A stretch of 55,864 bases of DNA. Origin: Desulfamplus sp. (GTDB taxonomy: Bacteria; Desulfobacterota; Desulfobacteria; Desulfobacterales; Desulfobacteraceae). The DNA lies in the NCBI GenBank assembly GCA_015231615.1, contig JADGBE010000019.1, positions 1 through 55,864 on the forward strand, in the 5' to 3' direction. Positions 52,142 through 55,864 of the stretch are shown piece by piece. The notes under the pieces are model-generated. The model saw nothing but the letters and a program-made list of their open reading frames with translations, was not told where the DNA came from and did no database searches. The translations under genes were made by a program, and so were the position numbers. Positions within the stretch are counted from its first letter, which is position 1. Each line of letters begins with the position of its first letter.

Positions 52142-53230
52142 TTATAAAGAGATCACCTTTTTAAGAGCCTCAATAAATGCCCTGTTTTCATCTGGCATAC
52201 CAGCACTAATTCTTAAACATGATGGGAAACCATAGGATTTCATTGAACGGGTGATTATGCCATATTGAAGCATCTCTTTAAAAACTTCTGTCGCATCTTT
52301 TTTCACATCAAGAAGGAAGAAATTTGCCTGAGTAGGAAATGTTTTAATGCCCATCTCAGATAATTCATTCACAAGATAATCAATGCCTTGGTGCATTATA
52401 TCTATGCCATTTTTTAAAAACTCATAATCATCAAGAGCTGCGGCAGCAGCAACTTGAGCAAGAGAGTTTACATTAAATGGCTGCCTTATCCTATGTAGAA
52501 CTGATGCAATATCTTGATCCATTACACCATATCCAACTCTGAATCCTGCAAGTCCATAAGCCTTAGAAAAAGTACGAAGAGTAACGATATTACTTTCTAA
52601 ATTGGTTGCAAGGCTGTTAAAGATATTGGCATCTCTTGCAAATTCAATATATGCCTCATCAACAATCACAATTATATTTTTCGGAATTTTTGCCATGAAC
52701 TTATTAAATTGATTAGTTGTAAAGTGGCTTCCAGTTGGATTATTAGGGTTTGTTAGAAAGATCATAGCAGTTTTTTCTGTTACAGCGTTAGCCAAAGCAT
52801 CAAGGTCAATTTCAAGCCCGTTTAATGGAATCATCACAGGAGTTCCGCCAGATGTCTTCACTGAAATCTCATACATCAAAAATGATGGCAAAGGCATAAG
52901 AGCTTCCTTTCCAGAACCAAGAAAGGCATGGGCAAGAAGGGCGATAATATCGTCAGAGCCATTACCCACAATAATATTTTCACTCTTTACGTTAAAACGC
53001 TCTGCAAGTTTAGCAGTCAATTTGAATGCACTGCCGTCAGGATAGCGATTCATTGAAGCAAGGTGTTCAGCAATTGCCTTGATAGCTAAAGGAGATGGAC
53101 CAACAGGGTTTTCATTAGAGGCAAGTTTAACAATATTTTTAATACCATACTCTCTTTCAAGCTCATCAATTGGCTTTCCTGGTTCGTATGGTTTAATTGA
53201 CATGATGTAGTCTGGAACATTAAATTTCAT
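52142..53230 (-). CDS. hisC: Histidinol-phosphate aminotransferase
   Basis: 362 residues. KLASNENPVGPSPLAIKA, GNGSDDIIALLAHAFL, LTNPNNPTGSHF, IVDEAYIEFA and the PLP-lysine region RTFSKAYGLAGFRVGYG identify a class I/II fold-type I aminotransferase of the HisC subgroup. It makes histidinol phosphate in histidine synthesis, and some family members also act on aromatic amino acids. ATG 53230 with GGAG 9 bases upstream is chosen; TTG 53242 overlaps that site. First of the run hisC-cmk-mnmG. Confidence 0.94.
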   Translation of the reverse strand: MKFNVPDYIMSIKPYEPGKPIDELEREYGIKNIVKLASNENPVGPSPLAIKAIAEHLASMNRYPDGSAFKLTAKLAERFNVKSENIIVGNGSDDIIALLAHAFLGSGKEALMPLPSFLMYEISVKTSGGTPVMIPLNGLEIDLDALANAVTEKTAMIFLTNPNNPTGSHFTTNQFNKFMAKIPKNIIVIVDEAYIEFARDANIFNSLATNLESNIVTLRTFSKAYGLAGFRVGYGVMDQDIASVLHRIRQPFNVNSLAQVAAAAALDDYEFLKNGIDIMHQGIDYLVNELSEMGIKTFPTQANFFLLDVKKDATEVFKEMLQYGIITRSMKSYGFPSCLRISAGMPDENRAFIEALKKVISL

Positions 53231-53593
53231 ATAAAACTCCAAAAATAGTTATAATATAAACAGTATAATTTACACGGTTTTAATTTGAGGTTTTCATTTC
53301 ATTTATCGCCCTAAGCTAAAGCTATGGGCTAATTTTTACCCAAGCCCTCTTAAGAGGGCTTCTTTTTATAACTTAGCCGAGGGCTTTAGCCCTACGGCAG
53401 GAATGAATCTGAACAAAAACTAAACGCTGTAATAAAAAATAAAGGTGTGATAAAAAGTGATTTAAACTTAATCAAATCTGATAGAAAGTGGGTAATTTAT
53501 TGAGCTTTCTATTTATTGTCAACTTTTTTGATTTAGTGTCAGAGATAGAGATTTATAATATCGCGATTCAGGATAGAGGCAGGATATAAAAAT
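53231..53593. other. Gene-free divergent region with a REP-like palindrome
   Basis: 363 bases between hisC and the NamZ gene. The central part is the palindromic repeat listed at 53303-53411. Right of it, AT-rich sequence with TTGTCA near 53516 and TTATAATA near 53554 may hold the NamZ promoter, but the spacing is wrong for a single consensus pair. Confidence 0.45.
53303..53411. repeat. REP-like long palindrome
   Basis: Outer arms GCCCTAAGCTAAAGCTATGG and TAGCCGAGGGCTTTAGCCCT (left and right) are imperfect inverted repeats, and the centre is a perfect 20-base palindrome AAGCCCTCTTAAGAGGGCTT at 53342-53361, followed by TTTTTATAA. The GGGCTTTAGCCC and CGGCAGGAATG segments resemble dispersed REP/IS200-type palindromes known from other genomes (general knowledge). 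It could also act as a terminator. Confidence 0.7.
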
Positions 53594-54850
53594 ATGCAGC
53601 ACATTTTACACAATGATGCAAAAAAAGATTTTGATAGGGTAATTACAGGGCTTGAAAATTTATGTGGAAAATATGAGTTAAGCTCTATTTACAGAGAAAA
53701 ACTTAAAGGAAAAAGATTAGGATTGCTTGCAAATCCAGCCTCTGTTGATTCATATTTTAATCATGCCTCAAGTTTGATAAACAAGATATATCCAAATCAA
53801 CTTAAAGCTCTTTTTTCACCTCAGCACGGCTTTTATGCAGAGAAGCAAGATAACATGGTGGAATCATCTCACTCAATTGATCCTATTCTCAAAATTCCAA
53901 TATTTAGCCTCTACAGCACAACACGTATTCCAACAAAAGAGATGTTTGATCTAATTGACACCTTAATTGTTGATATTCAAGATGTAGGGACACGAGTATA
54001 TACGTTTATCTACACCATCTCATATTGTCTTGAAGTTGCAGCAGAGTGTGGCAAAGAGGTTGTTATTTTAGACCGTCCAAATCCGATTGGAGGATTGAAT
54101 GTTGAAGGAAATATCCTCAAAGGGGAATATTCATCATTTGTTGGAAGATTTCCAATTCCCATGCGGCATGGCATGACAGTTGGCGAAATTGCAACCCTCT
54201 TTAATTCTGAATTTATCGTAGAAAGAAAGTGTGATTTAACAGTTATACCAATGGTTGGTTGGAAGAGAAATATGCTCTTTCCAGACACCAAACTTCCATG
54301 GATTCCACCTTCCCCAAATCTTCCAAACCCTACTTCAGCTTTAGTCTATCCGGGGCAGGTTATTTGGGAAGGGACAAATATCTCTGAAGGCAGAGGCACA
54401 ACACAACCTTTTGAGATATTTGGCTCACCTTTTATTGACACTGAAAAAATATTTAAAGCTGTTATGGACAAGGTTCAAAGTGTTGTGGATAATATTATTG
54501 AAGGCTTTGTATTAAGACCAATTGCATTTGAGCCAACATCAGGAAAATGGCAGGGCAAGGTTTGCTATGGATTTCAGATACACGTTGTTGATCCATACAC
54601 ATTTAAGCCATATAAAACTTCGCTCTTTCTTCTTCAGCAAATTATAAAGCATCACTCTGATCAATTTAGATGGAAAGAGCCACCGTACGAATATGAATAT
54701 GTTAAACTTCCAATTGATCTGATACTTGGAGACAAAGAGTTGAGAGAAGCTCTTGAAAACTTTGAAAATATAGATGCCATTGAAGAGTCATGGCAAGATG
54801 AGCTTGAGAAGTTTAAAAAGATTGGCAGGAAATTTTATATTTATGAGTGA
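53594..54850 (+). CDS. DUF1343 family protein, NamZ-type exo-beta-N-acetylmuramidase
   Basis: 418 residues. The family core is clear: KRLGLLANPASVDS, LKALFSPQHGFYAEKQDN, DTLIVDIQDVGTRVYTFIYT, VVILDRPNPIGG, FPIPMRHGMTVGEIA and IPPSPNLPNPTSALVYPG. Characterised members (NamZ) release MurNAc from peptidoglycan fragments in muropeptide recycling. There is no obvious signal peptide, so it may be cytoplasmic, or its export signal is missing. AGGATAT lies before the ATG. Its end overlaps the RNase HI start by 8 bases, implying co-translation. Confidence 0.88.
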   Translation: MQHILHNDAKKDFDRVITGLENLCGKYELSSIYREKLKGKRLGLLANPASVDSYFNHASSLINKIYPNQLKALFSPQHGFYAEKQDNMVESSHSIDPILKIPIFSLYSTTRIPTKEMFDLIDTLIVDIQDVGTRVYTFIYTISYCLEVAAECGKEVVILDRPNPIGGLNVEGNILKGEYSSFVGRFPIPMRHGMTVGEIATLFNSEFIVERKCDLTVIPMVGWKRNMLFPDTKLPWIPPSPNLPNPTSALVYPGQVIWEGTNISEGRGTTQPFEIFGSPFIDTEKIFKAVMDKVQSVVDNIIEGFVLRPIAFEPTSGKWQGKVCYGFQIHVVDPYTFKPYKTSLFLLQQIIKHHSDQFRWKEPPYEYEYVKLPIDLILGDKELREALENFENIDAIEESWQDELEKFKKIGRKFYIYE

Positions 54851-55250
54851 AAATATCATAACCATATATACAGATGGTGCATCTTCAGGAAACCCAGGTT
54901 CAGGGGGAATTGGTGTATTTCTAAAATATAGGGAACATGAGAAAGAAATATCTGAATCAATTGGACATACCACAAATAACATAGCAGAGTTGACAGCAAT
55001 TAAAAGAGCATTGCTTGAGCTTAAGCGATACGATCTACCCGTGAGGCTTTATACAGATAGCAGCTATGCCCTTGGAATATTAACCAAAAGATGGAAAGCA
55101 ACAAAAAATCAAGAACTTGTTGAAGAGATTAGAAATATTATCGGAAAATTTAAAGATATTCGATTTATTAAAACAAAAGGTCATGCTGGAGTTGTAGGTA
55201 ATGAAAAAGCAGATGCTCTTGCGACACAGGCAATTAAAAAGAAATCTTAG
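54843..55250 (+). CDS. rnhA: Ribonuclease HI-type protein
   Basis: 135 residues. Catalytic residues are all visible: Asp in IYTDGASSGNPG, Glu in NIAELTAIKRALLEL, Asp in LYTDSSYALGIL and Asp in GHAGVVGNEKADALA. It degrades the RNA strand of RNA-DNA hybrids. The start ATG 54843 overlaps the NamZ stop (8 bases), which is a better fit than the upstream ATG 54774 inside the NamZ gene. Length is a little short of E. coli RNase HI (155). Confidence 0.93.
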   Translation: MSENIITIYTDGASSGNPGSGGIGVFLKYREHEKEISESIGHTTNNIAELTAIKRALLELKRYDLPVRLYTDSSYALGILTKRWKATKNQELVEEIRNIIGKFKDIRFIKTKGHAGVVGNEKADALATQAIKKKS

Positions 55251-55285
55251 TGGGTAAATAAATCCTTTAAAAACAAACAATTATA

Positions 55286-55318
55286 AGATTTGACAACTTT
55301 TCAAAAGTTGTCAAATCT
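55286..55318. terminator. Gene-end palindrome, copy 4
   Basis: AGATTTGACAACTTTT (55286-55301) and AAAAGTTGTCAAATCT (55303-55318), 16-base perfect arms around a single C. It lies 35 bases after rnhA and before the convergent broken gene at 55373-55679. Confidence 0.75.
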
Positions 55319-55372
55319 ACCCACTATTGTCAAATTTATCAATTGGTTCTCAAAATTTCACCATATATTATT

Positions 55373-55679
55373 TTATATGCCTATAACCCTCAACCCCTCT
55401 TCAAGATCGTAATATGGTCTAATATCGTATTTAAACTCAGTAATACCGATATAAACAGCCATATTATTCCCAAGTGCTTGTAACCCGTCTGCTAACTTTT
55501 CATTCTCAAGTTCATAAAAAGTGATAGAGTTAATTATTTATAATACCGTTATTTATATCAGCACAAATATATGGACCTTTTTTCTTAAGATAATCTGGCA
55601 GCTTAGGTGCTGTTAAATAACGCTTGGCAACCTCTTTAGCACTTTCTGGTGGATAGACAACATTAGTAATTAAAATCAT
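55373..55679 (-). pseudogene. Frameshifted small gene, unknown family
   Basis: From ATG 55679 (AAGGAG 7-12 bases upstream) the frame encodes 49 residues, MILITNVVYPPESAKEVAKR onward, and stops at TAA near 55531. The next frame continues the same type of protein at once: INSITFYELENEKLADGLQA, then LGNNMAVYIGITEFKYD and RPYYDLEEGLRVIGI, stopping at 55373. One extra base in the AT-rich run around 55530-55540 explains it. The whole would be about 101 residues. I do not recognise a named family; the pattern suggests a small ferredoxin-like fold, but that is guesswork. It may be inactive, or be made by frameshifting. Confidence 0.6.
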
Positions 55680-55864
55680 TTGATATCTCCTTTTCAGTTT
55701 AAAACTCTTGTTTAACAGCCGATTTGCTAACTTAACCCAGTAGTGTCCGGTTAGTTTTTTGCATGTAGTAATGATAGCTTCTTGTTATTAACAGTAAAAA
55801 TGAGTTATTTGAATGTATTATTATTTACCATTTAAGTATAAAATCAACTCACTGACATATGAGT
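55680..55864. other. Right edge: possible insertion-sequence end
   Basis: TAGTGTCCGGTTAG at 55741-55754 resembles terminal sequences of some insertion sequences that I have seen begin with a TGTCCGGTTA core. No transposase is in view, because the window ends 110 bases later, and the match is short. Otherwise the region is AT-rich without visible features. Confidence 0.25.

Overview
The window looks like a chromosomal segment of a low-GC (about one third G+C by eye) anaerobic bacterium of the Desulfobacterota/deltaproteobacterial type. This is an inference from gene content: a small periplasmic tetraheme c3-type cytochrome, a radical-SAM/DUF2344 protein next to RNase G, a MJ0042 zinc-ribbon protein, receiver/SpoIIE phosphatases, a FeoB/DtxR iron locus and a hisC-cmk-mnmG run. 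No phage, conjugation or CRISPR locus is visible; mobile-type DNA is limited to short dispersed palindromic elements.

Layout. 1-5.2 kb: tail of a crotonase, a transglutaminase-like protein, an HTH-receiver regulator, glucose-6-phosphate isomerase and an actin-like (ASKHA) ATPase. 5.2-9.8 kb: a P-loop kinase-like protein and a PAP2 phosphatase upstream of the actin-like gene, then divergently feoB and a DtxR-FeoA regulator. 9.8-15.5 kb: two large coiled-coil proteins, one membrane-anchored with a periplasmic OmpA domain, divergent from a receiver-PP2C phosphatase and an RsbW-type kinase. 15.7-20 kb: an outer-membrane barrel and a large MscS channel. 20-24.4 kb: a TPP riboswitch controlling thiBPQ. 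24.4-33.1 kb: CPBP protease, a HEAT-type membrane protein, a small lipoprotein, an SGNH esterase, a TetR-MoxR pair, flavodoxin, phosphomannomutase and UppP. 33.5-42.4 kb: a processive GT2 synthase, RNase G with the TIGR03960-type radical SAM protein, TatA/TatC and the c3-type cytochrome. 42.6-55.3 kb: RecD2, tRNA(CAU), zinc-ribbon protein, hpt, dnaJ-type chaperone, mnmG, cmk, hisC, a NamZ-type muramidase and RNase HI. The window ends in a frameshifted small gene and a possible IS end.

The most unusual signals are genome-scale rather than a single locus. First, four copies of a 58-59 bp element with TCCTGCAAAAC-type terminal inverted repeats lie in intergenic spaces; one copy appears to supply the ribosome binding site of the dtxR gene. 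Second, four copies of an AGATTTGACAAC palindrome follow genes, probably acting as (bidirectional) terminators. Third, a GC-rich triple palindrome sits in frame inside a membrane-protein gene. Fourth, many housekeeping proteins (ThiB, ThiP, ThiQ, UppP, RNase G, TIGR03960, RecD2, MnmG, Pgi) carry low-complexity inserts or tails, several made of in-frame minisatellites of 18 or 24 bp, and the coiled-coil and zinc-ribbon proteins carry 42, 63 and 123 bp repeats.

Functionally, the likeliest multi-gene system not covered by standard annotation is the 9.8-15.5 kb block: two heptad-repeat coiled-coil proteins, one linking cytoplasm to peptidoglycan, facing a phosphatase/kinase partner-switch pair that lacks a nearby STAS protein. 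The 4-6.8 kb actin-like/PAP2/kinase operon is the second candidate. Both assignments rest on sequence motifs and gene order only.
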